Source: Plasmodium coatneyi (Eukaryota; Apicomplexa; Aconoidasida; Haemosporida; Plasmodiidae). From it: a stretch of DNA of 64,000 nucleotides. The translations under genes were made by a program, and so were the position numbers. Under the pieces are notes generated by a model. That model had not been told where the DNA came from. It saw only the letters and a program-made list of their open reading frames with translations, and searched no databases. The stretch spans positions 1,116,001 through 1,180,000 of the forward strand of contig NC_033562.1 of NCBI RefSeq assembly GCF_001680005.1, given 5' to 3'. Shown piece after piece: positions 1 through 12,600 of this stretch (position 1 is its first letter; every line of letters begins with the position of its first letter).

Positions 1-47
1 TGCTTCCGCTAACTATCTCGAGTTGTAGACCCTGTCCAAACTTCTGC

Positions 48-2707
48 TCACTGTGCCTTCAAGTCGAAGAGCTTGGTGAACATATTAGGTGGCAGCTTTA
101 CCTTTCCAATGCTGAACATTTTTTTCTTCCCCGCGGCTTGTTTTTCGAGCAACTTCCTTCTCCGTGTGATATCCCCGCCGTAGCATTTCGCAGTGACATT
201 TTTCCTGAGCGGGTTGATCCTCTCAGAAGCGAAGATTCTTGTCCCCACACCTGCCTGAATGACGACGAGGAATTGATGGGGCTTTATCATTTCTTTCAAT
301 TTTAAAACTATGCGTTTTCCCTTTTCATGATAATTTAATTTGTGTGCCAAAAATGACAAGGAGTCGATACTCCTATTATTCACGTATATGTTAATCTTGT
401 GCAAGTCGCTTTCTCTGTAAGTGATGTAATTTTCGTAACTCATGGATCCATATCCCTTTGTGCAGGATTTTATTTGGTCCAAAAAATTTATTAATATTTC
501 TGACAATGGCATGTCGAAAAAGAAGATGACATGGCTGTCCATATTTTCCTTTTTGATGAAAATTCCTCTCCTTTGGAAACATTCCGCCATGATATATTTT
601 TGGTACTCCTCCGGCGTCATGATGCTCGTTCGCACGTATGGTTCGTAAATTCCGTGGATGTAATTTTTCTGGGGGATGTCGTTCACGTTGCTCGTCATGT
701 AGTATAGTCCCTCAGGGGGCTTCCTCCCTCTGCCACGGTTGTTGCTATTACTGCTACTATCACCACCTCCATCACCACTTCCATCACCGCTATCATGATC
801 TCTGTCCTCGCCAGACGCCTCCACGTTAACGTTGGCTACGTCGAAACTCGCATCGATCAGCTTCTCCTTCAGCTGCTTGTCAATGCACTTCTCCTTCACC
901 CTCACCAGGTAATTCACTGACGGGGCAGTCACAATCGTCTCGACGCCATATTCCCGTTTTATTCGCTCCTGGATTATATTAAGGTGCAACAATCCGTTAA
1001 ATCCGCACTTGAACCCCTTCCCCAAGGTCTCACAGACGTCCGTCTTGAAGGAAAAAGACGCGTCGTTCAGCTTCAATTTGTTCAGTGCAACTTGCAGTTC
1101 GTTGGCCTGCTTATCGTTAACACTGTAAATGTTGCAAAACACGACGGGGTACGAGACGTCCACTTTGGACGCGGCGATCTGCTCCAGGGTGATTTCTCGC
1201 TCGGTATTCTCCTCCCTCTGTGGGGTCACACCTACGGAATCCACACCACAACTCTTCACACTAGTGCGCTTTTCACCGTTGCGCTCCCCGCTGAGCAGGT
1301 CCGAATCGACCACCAGTCGACGCTGTGCATTCATGTGCACAATATCTCTACTAACTATCGTCTCGCTTATTTGCACCTCGTCACACTTCCTTATGTTAGA
1401 TGACACGTAGGCAATGTCCCCTTGGCGTATACTTTCCGTGGGTTTCATCTCCGGGGTGAGGTACCCAACCTCCTGAACGATGTAACTCTTCTCACTCTGA
1501 ATAAAAAAAACTTCCGTTTTTTTTGTCAACACCCCATTTAGCACTTTAATGATTAATATTACCCCCTTATACTGATCATAGAAGGAGTCAAAAACGATGG
1601 CCCTGAAGAAGGAATTCGACTTAATGGCAGGACAAGGGATCTCCGAAACGATTCTCTGAAAGAGAGATTCTACTCCATGAGAATACTTCGCAGAGATGTG
1701 TAAAATGTCTTTTTTCATAAAATGAAATTTGTTTAATAAATCATTTTCTATTTTTTCCAACCTGCATATGTTCAGGTCGATTTTATTTATCACTGGAATT
1801 ATTTTTAAATTATGTTTTTGCAACTCCATAAATATGTTAAGTGTCTGGGACTGAATTCCCTTCGTCCCATCGATGAGTAGTATGACTCCTTCACATACAC
1901 TCAGTGATCTTTTTACTTCATGGTAGAAGTCAAAGTGTCCTGGTGTATCTATTAAATTGAAAATATAATTTTTGTAATTCATTCGTACTGCCTTCAACTT
2001 TATGGTGATTCCCTTCTCTCTCTCCAACGACATCATGTCGAGAAACTGGTCCTGCATCTTCTTCTTTTTTATCGTTTTTGTTAATTCTAGGAACCGATCA
2101 GCCAGGGTTGATTTCCCGCTGTCGATGTGTGCCAGTATGCAAAAGTTTCGAACGTTCTCTTGGGGGTACTCTGGCGCTCCTCCCACATGGCTGCTCTTAC
2201 TACTCTTGTTTGCTTCCACCCCAGGGGGGGGCTCTCCATCAAGGCCGTCATCCTCCAACTGCTCCGTTTCACTGATTGTCTGACGGATCGCCTCACCATT
2301 TGGCCGCTCTGCCGGTAAGCTATTCCCCCCCCGGGGATAACTTCCAAACGGCTGCAAGACCCCCTGACTGTTGAGTTATATTGCTTTCTGTTTAAACTTC
2401 TGCGTTGGCAATCCTGGAATAGAAACAGTGGAATAAATTTATCACACCGGAAGTGCGGTCTCCCACCAGTAGACAATCCATTAGTGCCCTTCCTTCTTTT
2501 CACGTCTTTCCCATTTTTACCCCTCTGAATGTTAAGGAACACCCCTTTCCGTTTCCATTCCCGTTCGTAGCCATTTGCACCGTCCAATGGGATGTGAACT
2601 CCCTTTTTCGATTTCCACGTTATTTTCCGCGAACGCTCTAATTTTAGCACACAGTTGATCAGGATAAAAATGCACAGCGCCCTTTTGAATGCCCAGGCAT
2701 GAATCAT
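48..2707 (-). CDS. GUF1: LepA/GUF1 translation elongation factor 4, probably apicoplast-targeted
   Basis: Translational GTPase that back-translocates or remobilises stalled ribosomes (family knowledge). Two exons are inferred: 2448-2707 and 48-2367, with an 80-bp intron 2368-2447 (GTGTGA...TCAACAG). The intron is needed because the conserved frame meets a stop just upstream and its first in-frame start-like codon is only TTG. The joined protein is about 859 residues. Exon 1 begins with a hydrophobic signal-like stretch (about residues 7-22) followed by a basic region, which fits a bipartite apicoplast leader. The GTPase motifs are AHIDSGKST (about 166-174), DTPGHFDF and NKID. The carboxy end has the LepA-specific NPLRKNVTAKCYGGD and KRKLLEKQ-like block. 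The P-loop has Ser where LepA usually has His (AHIDHGKST). Two low-complexity inserts (GDGSGDGGG type; Glu/Arg-rich) are Plasmodium-like. Function is sure; the exon-1 join and targeting are inference. Confidence 0.88.
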
Positions 2708-3458
2708 TAAAAAGGAGTTACAATCAGAAGTGTGATAGGTTTGTCTGGTTGCATATCCATGGATAGCGCTATCCCTTTCGGTCTTCCTTCACGCGCGGTG
2801 AGCCAACACACCCCTATGTGCGAATGCACAAATGTGTGTGTGGTTCGCACCCCTCGGCGGAGTCAAACGGAACGGGCGCAAAGATGGCCTTTTTACATGA
2901 CTAAGAAGAGAGATAACGCTGTGATCGTGGCAGCATGCCAATTTTGCACGGCGCGTCCGCGGAGGATACCAAACTGCAGATGGCGCTACGAGAATGCATC
3001 CCCATTGTGAAGCCAAACCATTTTCGCATTTACACGGAGGGGGTGGAAAAATGAATCATATTGTTGGGTCCTATGGATCTCTGCTTTTGTGCGCGCATGG
3101 GTGTAGCTCCCCGCTCTGCTCTGCTGTGTTGCGTTGCGTTACGTTGCGTTTTTTTTTTTTTTTTTTTTCTTTCCCCTTTTTCAGGTGGGGAATACTAAAT
3201 TTGGGATGTGCAAAGAGGTTACGAGATGAGATTAACTTGTTGAAAAGGTTGAAAAAAAAAAAATTGTCAAAAAAAAGTTTTAAAAAAAATGGTCAAAAAA
3301 AAGTGTCGAAAGAAAGTGTTAAAAGAATGAAAAAAAACGCGTCAGGCAGGCACAGTGTGGTATGCAAGTTGGGGCTGGTGAATTGGAGGAGCGGTTGCCG
3401 CGTCATCATCTCCATACCGATCTTATATGACGCCATGTTAGTAGCCCCCCTAGCAGGG
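2708..3458. other. Intergenic: GUF1 upstream region and 3' side of NUMOD3 gene
   Basis: About 750 bp between two minus-strand genes. It holds a T22 tract near 3151-3172 and an A-rich stretch (about 3247-3340) of imperfect runs of A broken by GTC/TTG. No convincing gene. It should contain the GUF1 promoter. Confidence 0.5.
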
Positions 3459-4925
3459 TCAGTTAAGTGCTGCCTGCAAATTGATCGACAAGTTATGGTG
3501 CAAAGACGACTGATAGCCGCCGAAGTCGCCCACCTTCTGATTTAATATAAGGGAGTAAATATCCTCCCAAACCTTCTTGTGTTTTTTCTTCTTCTTCTGG
3601 ATGTGCTGCAAGTTGTTAACCTGCGTTTTTGCAAACTTATTTTTGTTAACCCAGTATTGTTTCATAGCTTTGGATATTTTCTCCCTCGTTTTATCCGAAA
3701 TGGCAACTAATTTTTTGTTTTTATATCGTCTGATGAAATACCTCCTTTGGCCATCCAAGGTTTTTTGTTTATAATTCATGTCATTTTTCCATTTGTTTTT
3801 CACGGTCTCCGATATTTTTTTATTGTGTTCAAGGCCCCTCTTCTTAAAAGCCTTCATCATCTTTTTGCGAAATTCTGGATCCTTCCATTTCTTTCGCATA
3901 ATGGCTCGTAGTTTCTCTCGCATGCTTTGTTTGGCCTCCTCGGACAAAACTCGCTTTTTTTTTGTTCCCCCTTCGGAGGGTTCGGCAGCAGACTTGGTAA
4001 CCGATTGGGTAACAGATTCAGCAACAGATTCGGCACCGCTTTTCATTCCAATTTTGGTTCCACTTTTGCTGCAAACGTCGGGGGTAGACTCAACCCAGCT
4101 GGCACACTCAGTTGTTCTGATGGGCGATCCGTATGATGCACTGCGTGGGGGACCACTTACATCTTCTGTGCCCCGCTTGTCCACCACGCAGGGTGTGTAG
4201 AACTTTCCTCGCGTGGGGGGGGCATCCGAGAGGGAAGCGATTGTAGAGGTGGCATCCACTTCCGGGGAAGATACAACTGTGGCGCCCCCCCGTGGCAATG
4301 CAGACAAAGAAAAGGAACGTCTTCTAATATTCCCACATTCGGTGTGCCCCTTTCCTGTGCTCACTTCGTCCCAAGGGAGGGCATATTTATACCTGAACAA
4401 GTCAAGTGACAATAACTCCACCTTTTCGGAGGCCACACAGTTACCACCTTCCGACGTGCAAATCTTCTGGGCACTGTTCATCCTTCGCTCATAATTCCCG
4501 GAGAACCCATCAAGTTTGTTAAACAGGAAGGAATACCTGATGGCACCCCGCATAGATAAACTGAGTGTAACTCCGCTTCTCTTTTGTAAAGAGGTTAACC
4601 CACTTTTGTGAGAATCTTTATTCCACATGTCCCTTGAAGGACGCGCAGAAAGGTGCACCGTGGATGGGTGTCCCGCATTGGTCACACAATTTGGCTTCCT
4701 ACTTTCCCTAAAATTAATGAATTTAAAGGATCCCTTTCGTGTTATTAATTTACAGTTGCATGTACACGGATGATTGGGGTTAATGTTTCTGTTCCTCCAG
4801 TTGTTTGTCGCGCCCCTCAAGGTGGTGTCCTCCAAAAGTCGGTTGCTTTTTCTGGCTTGGATGTTAAAAACAGTAAATAGTAACAGAGCACAGAATGCAA
4901 TTTTGCCGTTTCCTTTCATGTGCAT
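3459..4925 (-). CDS. Secreted (apicoplast-type leader) protein with NUMOD3-like repeats
   Basis: Single-exon 488-residue protein starting at ATG 4925; a second in-frame ATG lies two codons later. Residues about 7-24 form a signal peptide (CALLLFTVFNI core) followed by an Arg/Lys/Asn-rich region, which fits an apicoplast bipartite leader (inference). The carboxy third, from about residue 328, has three units resembling NUMOD3, the nuclease-associated modular DNA-binding domain of homing endonucleases: SEEAKQSMREKLRAIMRKKW (328-347), then ISETVKNKWK and REKISKAMKQYW. No GIY-YIG or HNH catalytic motif is visible. The middle has a Ser/Lys/Glu/Thr short repeat (KSGAESVAESVTQS). The tail is Lys-rich. 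It could bind organellar DNA or RNA. Function unknown. Confidence 0.75.
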   Translation of the reverse strand: MHMKGNGKIAFCALLLFTVFNIQARKSNRLLEDTTLRGATNNWRNRNINPNHPCTCNCKLITRKGSFKFINFRESRKPNCVTNAGHPSTVHLSARPSRDMWNKDSHKSGLTSLQKRSGVTLSLSMRGAIRYSFLFNKLDGFSGNYERRMNSAQKICTSEGGNCVASEKVELLSLDLFRYKYALPWDEVSTGKGHTECGNIRRRSFSLSALPRGGATVVSSPEVDATSTIASLSDAPPTRGKFYTPCVVDKRGTEDVSGPPRSASYGSPIRTTECASWVESTPDVCSKSGTKIGMKSGAESVAESVTQSVTKSAAEPSEGGTKKKRVLSEEAKQSMREKLRAIMRKKWKDPEFRKKMMKAFKKRGLEHNKKISETVKNKWKNDMNYKQKTLDGQRRYFIRRYKNKKLVAISDKTREKISKAMKQYWVNKNKFAKTQVNNLQHIQKKKKKHKKVWEDIYSLILNQKVGDFGGYQSSLHHNLSINLQAALN

Positions 4926-7128
4926 GTGCGGACCTGGGGGAGAGAAAGCAGAGGGGGCATGTGGCCGAGCTGCATCACGGTGGGGAAGTTCAGTTAAGCT
5001 GGTAAGCGATTAAGCTAGTGATCTGTTAAGTTTCTGAGCGATTATCCTGGTGAGCGACGGGATGGAAAAGATACAACTGTCAGAGCACACCACACCTCGA
5101 CATGGCTTATGCCATCGTGTGGTAGCTGCCAACCATATGCCCATACCATGCACTCCCTCGTTTTTGCTTAGTACAAATGAGTTGCACAGTGCTACCCCCC
5201 GGGCTGTCCTATTGTGATGGTTGCGCTAGAACTAATCTTTCATATGTGCACATATTTATATGTACCCATTTATTACGCACTTTCCTACATGCGGAGGTAC
5301 TGATCCGTTTCTACTAACCCCATTTCTGGGTCCCTCCGCGTGTGTGTGTCAAAGTTGGGTTGCAAACTTCCGCCTTTGCATTCATGCGCCTCCCTATTCC
5401 CGTAATTCCCCTTTTCCTAATGGGTCAGCACGTAGGCATACAAGCATGCGTATGTATGTGCACGTGTGTGTCCTGGAAAGGAAGGCTTTTCCACCATGAG
5501 CACACTCAATTACACAAGCGGTTGGTATTTCCCCCCATGGGTGCAAAAATTTGGCCCACTTAACACTTCTCCATTAATCAGTTCAATCAGTGCGTGCACA
5601 GAATTGATCAATCTGTTCTCAAAAAAAAGCTACATATATGTACGTACATACGTAACTGAGCCATCAAATCGGTTACTTATTTTTACTGTGTTTCCAAATG
5701 GTGACCCACGAGATCAGAAAAAAAAAAAAAGGAATTTACTTAATCATAAGTTTGTGACCAAATGCGGAATGGCAATTTTGGGCTCACCTGTATATACCCC
5801 CTTTGGCTCGACGAAATGGTTCTTTTTTTTCTCTCAATTAGCACAAAATGGATAGGCACGAAGGACTGCTCGTTGCAAGCAAATGAAGGTGCTTATATGT
5901 GTAGTGCCCGTGTCGTGTAAGATTCGTTCAAATGTGATATTTGGAACTCTGTGCCGAAAGGGACCTGTACATTTCTTCGCCATCTCGCATCTCGGGTCGT
6001 CGTGAGTGGTTCCTCCCCTTTTTGGAGATTTTTTCTCATCTCTTCTTATCACCACATTTTTTGTTACCCAAATTTCTGCTCACATTTTGTGGCTTTGCAG
6101 GAAGGGTGTGCCGTTATTATAATTGTGTAATTTTTTTTTTTTTCTCTCTTAAGGGGACAAGTTTTTTGGCTAGCCACAATGGGGTGTAACACCTTCAAAC
6201 ATTTTGCTACTTTATACATCCTGGAAAGGTTAAGGAGGTCGGAAAAGTTACCACCCCAAGGGGAAAATGTCTTGTAGTATAGAAGGTCAATCCCATTGTT
6301 ACGTGTGCTTTGCTCCCTCTTCCTATTCTCCCAAGGTGGATTTACCAAGGAACTATCTTGTGTATTCCCCGCACACACATTTTCCCCCCAATGTGTGCAC
6401 ATGATTGACAGTCCGTCCACAGTCCAGTTCTGTGTAAACAGGGATAAGCTGCACAGAATGCAGGACGAATTTGCCGCTACATCCATTTGAATTTGCAACT
6501 CCTTAAAGTGTACGCAAAGTGGGATACCTATTACACACAATTTTCCCCGTTTACACGTTTTCGATTTTTTTTTTTTTTTTTTCTGAGCATGTACGGGGTA
6601 GCTTTTTTTTTTTTGCATGTATTAAAAAAAAAAAAAAAAAAATGTGTAACACAAGTAGCGACAACTACGATACGAGCAACTTTGCAAACAAACTTGTAAC
6701 ATACAAAAATGCAATTAAGACACAACTGAAATGTTATTTCTTGTGGTATGCGGAAAAAACTGAAAGGTCATATCTTCACCCCTCAGCCGATCGAATGTTC
6801 ACCAAAAAGGGGGACTATTCCACAGACAGGGAAAAGGTTAAGCGGAAATTTTTGTTAACGCTGCGTCTCTGAATATGCAGCACACAAGTGGGTCATAAAA
6901 AGATAAATTCACGGGGCAACTTTCCTTGTTTCGACTTCCCCTCGGTTTATATTCCCCACCGCGGTGCGACACCACATGTGCATATACTACTCCACACCGT
7001 TCACTCGAACTAGTTATCTCACTAGTGATATTAAAAAAAAAAAGAGAAAAAATTGGAGAGGGCAAACACCTAGCAAAGGAACAAACACATAGTGATACAA
7101 AAACGAGACCTCCCCCGAGAAGATCAAA
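4926..7128. promoter_or_regulatory. Divergent intergenic region (2.2 kb)
   Basis: Lies between the 5' ends of the minus-strand NUMOD3 gene and the plus-strand coiled-coil gene, so it must hold both promoters. It has T/A homopolymers near 6128-6144, 6567-6582 and 6624-6641. Open frames inside are short, overlap on both strands and look random. No core promoter motif can be named. Confidence 0.5.
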
Positions 7129-8209
7129 ATGCAGAACGCAGCGTCGTCCAACTTGAGCATGGAAAAACGGATTGACCATTTGAAGACATTCTCTAGCAAT
7201 ATCGCGGGGATGGTCCACGAGTTGAAGGACTTGATAAAAATTCACGAAATTTTAATTTATAAAGAAAAGCTCAAAAGTACCAAAAAGGAGCAGCTGCAGA
7301 AGTACCAGGATGATCTCATGGCCCTAAAGCTGGGTGCGCCACACGAACAGAAAGGCACAAGAGTAGCGTGCTCATCATTCTTGCATAATCCAAATGTTCA
7401 CACCTGCAAAAAATGGCAGACAAATTGCAGCGGCGAAAGTATGTCCTTACTTCACACCCACACATCCCCCTCTCCAACAGACCTCGAATCGATCAAAAAG
7501 GAAAACGAAAATATGGATGGACAGCTGAAGTATTACAAAAAAATTGACGAATCGATTAACAACGAAATTGCTAACACGTCCGTGAACATACAGAAAATGA
7601 GGCTTGACATAAACAAGCAGGAGAAGAAGTATTTAAAAAAAATTGTCTCAATCTATTGCAAGCACGTTTGCGTGTGAGTTGTGGATGCACATATGAATTG
7701 TACACTGCTAGATTGAACTTGCAACGATTGACTAGCTGTATTTTTTTTTTTTTTTCCCCCTAAGAAAAATGGAAATAAAAAAAGATATCGACGAAATGAA
7801 GAACGTAAGACATGAGCGGTGAGCCGTATACATGTGCGCGCATACGTGTGTGTAAAACTCTCTCTTCTGCTTCCTTTTTCTCTCACTCCCTTGTTTTCTG
7901 TTGTCCGCCCGCGTTTGGACAACTGCTGTTACGTACCCCCCAACCTGCTCACCCCTCAAGAAATGCAGCAAATCACTAAATCAGAAGAACCTTCTTGACC
8001 ACAACCTTTCGCAACTAGCAAAGCAAAAACAGGGCAGTGAGGTGGAAATCTCCACGAACAGAGCGAATAGGTTAACTGAGCATGCAATCAATGTGGGGAA
8101 GGAAAACACAAAAGGAGTGACCGAAGAATCGGGGAAAGAGCATACTACCGCGCCGCACAGAGGTTTACGAGACGAACCCAACAGCGAAGTAACAAAAAAA
8201 AAAAAGTAA
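7129..8209 (+). CDS. Small coiled-coil protein of unknown function, four exons
   Basis: Exons inferred at 7129-7333, 7481-7628, 7765-7804 and 7961-8209. The introns begin GTGCGC, GTATTT and GTAAGA and end AACAG, CCTAAG and CTCAAG. Splicing gives one uninterrupted frame of 213 residues and removes low-complexity read-through. Exon 1 starts MQNAASSNLSMEKRIDHLK. The product is mostly helical, rich in Lys, Glu and Ile heptads (for example EKLKSTKKEQLQKYQDDL and YYKKIDESINNEI), with a loose polar tail ending in a Lys run. No catalytic motif, signal peptide or membrane span. The size and coiled coil recall small kinetochore or spindle-complex subunits, but nothing specific is recognised. Exon 3 (40 bp) is the least certain. 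Confidence 0.7.
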
Positions 8210-9621
8210 CAACCATGCAAATTCACGAATACGAAAACTTTGTTCATTGAAATATGCTTAATGTAAAGACGTACTTTCTTTTTTAGGTAAACCGTGTGCT
8301 AGAAGTATTGGGCATTTAGATGGGACGAGCCACTCTCCCCCTACGTGCTTCCCCCCTTTTGGGAAAGCCAACAGAGAGGAGAGATTACTGGTCAGGTAAA
8401 AGGTCCGCAAGAAAAAAAAAAAATAAATAAAACAGATAGCGAAGCGTTGTAACATACCAATTGGAAAGGATGTGTAAAAAGGCACGCCCAGGGTGCACTT
8501 CCATTTTTTTCGTCATTGTGCATGGGTATGTCTGCGCCTTTCTGGGGCTACTTTTGCGTGTATATATTTGTGCACATGTGCATACTCGTTTGTTTAGCTC
8601 GCGCTAGCGGTGGTGTTGAAATTTTACGCGGCTCCCACATCGCTGTAAAAGTGGCGATGTTGTTGCTTTTAAAGGAGTCGTTCTTAAAATAGATGTTTTT
8701 ATAGTTGTTTTATTTTTTTGTTTTTTTTTGTGCCGTTAATTATTCACAATGTGGTGTGTGAATGGGTGCTCGGTCTGGTCGCTCAGGCGGCGTTAACCTC
8801 CGCGTCCATGATGCGTCATCGCAACTATAGCCGTTAGTTCCACTTAAAAGTGGACTTAAAAATTATCCCCCTACATGTATGGACCTCCAGTGGGATGAGC
8901 TATTCAAAGGGGAGTTGTCACACTTCCACGCGCGGAACGAATCGGGCAGGGCATGTAGAAGTGGAGTATACAAACTGGAAGGACGCAGAAGTAGGGAAAA
9001 ATAAAAGTAGGTCAAGGGGACATAGGTTATGGTAGAACGGGAAGGGATATACACATGAAGGGGGAGTGGGGCAAGGAGACCCTTCCCCTAATAAGGTTAA
9101 AACAAAATAATGTGATAAAAAAAAAAAAAAAAAAAAAAAAGTTGGGTACCTTTAGGTGCTCTCTACAAATCGCTCAAAATTACCAAACTGTAGCAACGTG
9201 TATCCCAAAAAAGGAGAATTTTTTTTTTTTTTTCAAACGCCGCTTTGCTTACCATTTTATTCGAAGGGTGAAGTTCACCCTATATGCATATCTGCATGTA
9301 CGTCGAAATGTGACAGTTGTGGCAAGATTAAAAATTGTAAGGATGCGTTTTTCCTAATTCACGCGATGTGGTTCGCTTCTTTCCCCGCAAAAGAACGAGA
9401 TATGCTCCCTTGCATAACCCTATTTTGAGAAACAAATTTAGGGTTAGATACACCACTCACTGTGAAAAGTGAGAAGCCCTTCCCTGGCAGTGCATTTGGA
9501 TTCGCCTGAGGGTTGTATGGGCAAAAGCGCATAGGCATATATACATATGTTTGTATGTTTTATGTGCTGCCCTGTCGAAGAGACCCGTCTCCTGGGATGA
9601 TAACAGCGCTATGCTCCCAAC
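8210..9621. other. Intergenic region between two plus-strand genes
   Basis: About 1.4 kb. It contains T-rich stretches near 8702-8730, an A22 tract at about 9119-9140 and T15 near 9219-9233. No protein-like frame survives; open frames are short and lack start context. It presumably carries the 3' UTR of the coiled-coil gene and the NAA35 promoter. Confidence 0.45.
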
Positions 9622-12600
9622 ATGGAGACGGAGAAGGAGTACATCGAAATAACGGACTTGCTCCGGCGGAATGTGGAAGGTACCCCGTTGTATTGACAGC
9701 GTTAGATACGTTTGGCAAATAGTGCGCCATACGTACGGATCAGTCCTCCCCCATATGTGCGGCGTCCCCATAACATATATTTTTTCTCTTCCATGCTACA
9801 TGCTACACACACATATACACATATACGTGCCCCTGTCAGACCTGAACGATGAAGAGGAAATCCACGTGAGCGACTTCTCCTATGAGAAGTACGTCTGCTC
9901 CCTCGAAATGGGAGACAACAAATTGGACGTGGGGATCAAGCCAGAAAAAAGAATTACCATAAAAGAATGTGAAGAAAAAAAATACCTATCGGAGGATATC
10001 TGTTTGGAAGACATGCTCCTCATTATGGACAATCTGGTCCTCCAACAAGTGAAGCTCCTCCTGGGAAACCATCCCTTTTTAACTGTCTTAAGTTGCTATT
10101 TCCTTCACCACTCAAATGTTACTAATTGTAATGATGACTCGTTCTTCTTTGAAAAAATCTTTCACAAATGTATAATGTCCTTCTGTGCCGATAGCATATA
10201 TATGAACATTTTCGAGAATGACAATAGGGAATTTGTTCAACTTATGCGGAAGGGGGTAGGAGAGAAGCACCCCCACAGGGAAGGATATTCCTCGGATAAA
10301 GCGCCAACCGAGGGGAACAACCCGTTTGATGAACCCAACTTGCACCGCTCAATGTCGGAAGAGGGTTACCTCAGAAATAACCTGTTCACCTTCTTCCAGC
10401 TGTTCTTAATCCTCTACGCATCAACAGCAGAAATTATAGACCACATTGTCACAAAAAATAGCTGGCTGCACAGGGATGACTACAAAAGCGGGTTGCTAAA
10501 AATAACGGACTCGTTAATTTATCACTGCAGACGCAGGAGGAGGTACGTGATGAAGAACCTCTTTCTCGTGAAGAGGTGCTTCGCCAAGTTTTTGGCGCAG
10601 TACGAGGAGTCCCTGGACGGGGGGCAGAAGAATCCAGGCACGAAGGGGAGTGCGCATAAAAATGCAGGCAAAAGTGACAGCAAAAATGAGGGCAAAAATG
10701 ACAGCAAACATGTAGGCGAAAGTCCTGGTCACAACAGAGAAAACAGGGAAGATGACTTAGCAGACGCACCTGTTAACCCCGTCCTGTCTATCCTTCGCAG
10801 AATCCAGTTTGCCATTCTCCTAAACACGATGATAAATCAGGTCGTTTTCGAAACGAAGGAGGTGAACACAGACTCCATTAAAGAAAATTGTAAGGAGCTC
10901 CAAAAATGCATACGCATGATCTGTAAAGAAGTAGCTTCCAAATGTCAGCAGAAAGACAAGCCAATCCGAAAGAAATATTTTAATAAATATCTTTTAATGT
11001 ATAAACTGAAGAGTGTGTCTAAGCACGTGACAAAAATGAGTATCCATGAGGGCTACTCCTTCTTTGAAAAGGTAACGCTAGATGTAGAATACGTCGTAGA
11101 ACATTTCCAGCGCATAAACTCCAAGTCAAGTTTCATGGACGTTAAGAACGTAGTGCATTATGTAAAATTTTACTCCGCCAGTCGGAACGTTTTGGTGAAG
11201 TGCATTTCGAGGGGGTACATCCAACAAGTGATGGATAACGCAAAGGGGGATTTCCTTTCCTTCGAGGGGGACCTACTACTTAAGGAAGAGAAAAAGGCTA
11301 AAAGTTTTTTTCGCAATTTGCAAGGGGATCCTCCCCATGGCAATGTGGAATGTCCTGAGGAGTCAACACGGGAAAAATTGAAAAAAGTGGAAAAGGTAGA
11401 ACAAATACCAAAAGAAGATCCGCTTGAAAAGCGAGAAGACAGCCAGACGGATCGCATAATGACGAACGGGGTCCCCCTGGATGAACCTCCCGGCGAACAG
11501 AACCACCAATGGGACTATTACGACGAACACCCAGATGTAGGTCATTACTACTCCCTGTTTCTAAACACATACAGAAAGGAAGAGACGGATGATGCTCCCT
11601 CCATTAAACGCCTAAATGAGGAATTCTCCCAAAATGTGAAAAAAAATATATTTATCAGTTTCTTCCTCCACTTATTTTTCAACGAATCGTATATAATACT
11701 AGAAGAGGTGTCCAAGGAGGATCCGAATTTTTTTGTCAAATCTGTTATTTTTAATGATCTGTGCTACTTTGGTTTTTCCCCTCCTCTGCTAGTGTTACTG
11801 TCAAATTTTTTTTATTCCCCTGATACGTTTTTTTTTGCTATGGAGCATGTGTACCAAGTGGACAAAGGGTTGACTTATACAAATGAGAAGGAAGGTAAAT
11901 CATTTGGGGGGGTGTTTTTTCCTCCTTGGGATGTTAAAAAAATGGAGCGAAATTTGCGTTTGCATTTCCCGTATCTGATAAATTATATGCAGGAGGAGAG
12001 CTCCCTTGTGGAGTTGTTCACCGAGTTGGAAGAATTTATCGACGAGTGTGCAGGGGCAGAGAACACACCGTGGGGAGTAGACCAATGGAGGTCCGATGAG
12101 AAGCGTGAAAGTAACTGTGTTTCCGAATGTAGGGACGCCCACCAGGGGAGCAGCACCGTGGGGGAAAACCAACCCAAGGAGGAGCGCGCCGAACAGGGCA
12201 AACACGCTAAACGCGGTAATGGCACCCCAGCGAGCATAACCGGCAGGCGGATGAAACTGACAGTCCTCTGCAAGATATTTCACCTGTTCATGGAGTATCT
12301 CGAGATAGTCTTAAAAAAAGTCCTAAACTTTTCCTTTTTGCTATCCTCTAGGGAGCACTCCAAATTGAGCGGATTCCACACAGACATGTGCGTATTGTAC
12401 ACTCTCATGAAAATTCTGACTTACTACTTCAAATTGTACAATATGAACAGCGAAATGGAGAGCGTGGAAAATTATTTCAACTGTATTTTCCACACGGTGT
12501 TAATTGATTACAGCTGTTTAAGCCTGTATACAGACATGCCATCCGACCAGGAATATGCCTTTACCTATTACGTCATGTCATTATGCTACAAAGAATTGGC

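Noticed and set aside
984..1403. 139-residue plus-strand frame
   Set aside because: Antisense to the conserved GUF1 body.
6064..6618. 184-residue minus-strand frame
   Set aside because: Built on poly-A/T runs in a divergent promoter; no motif and poor codon texture.
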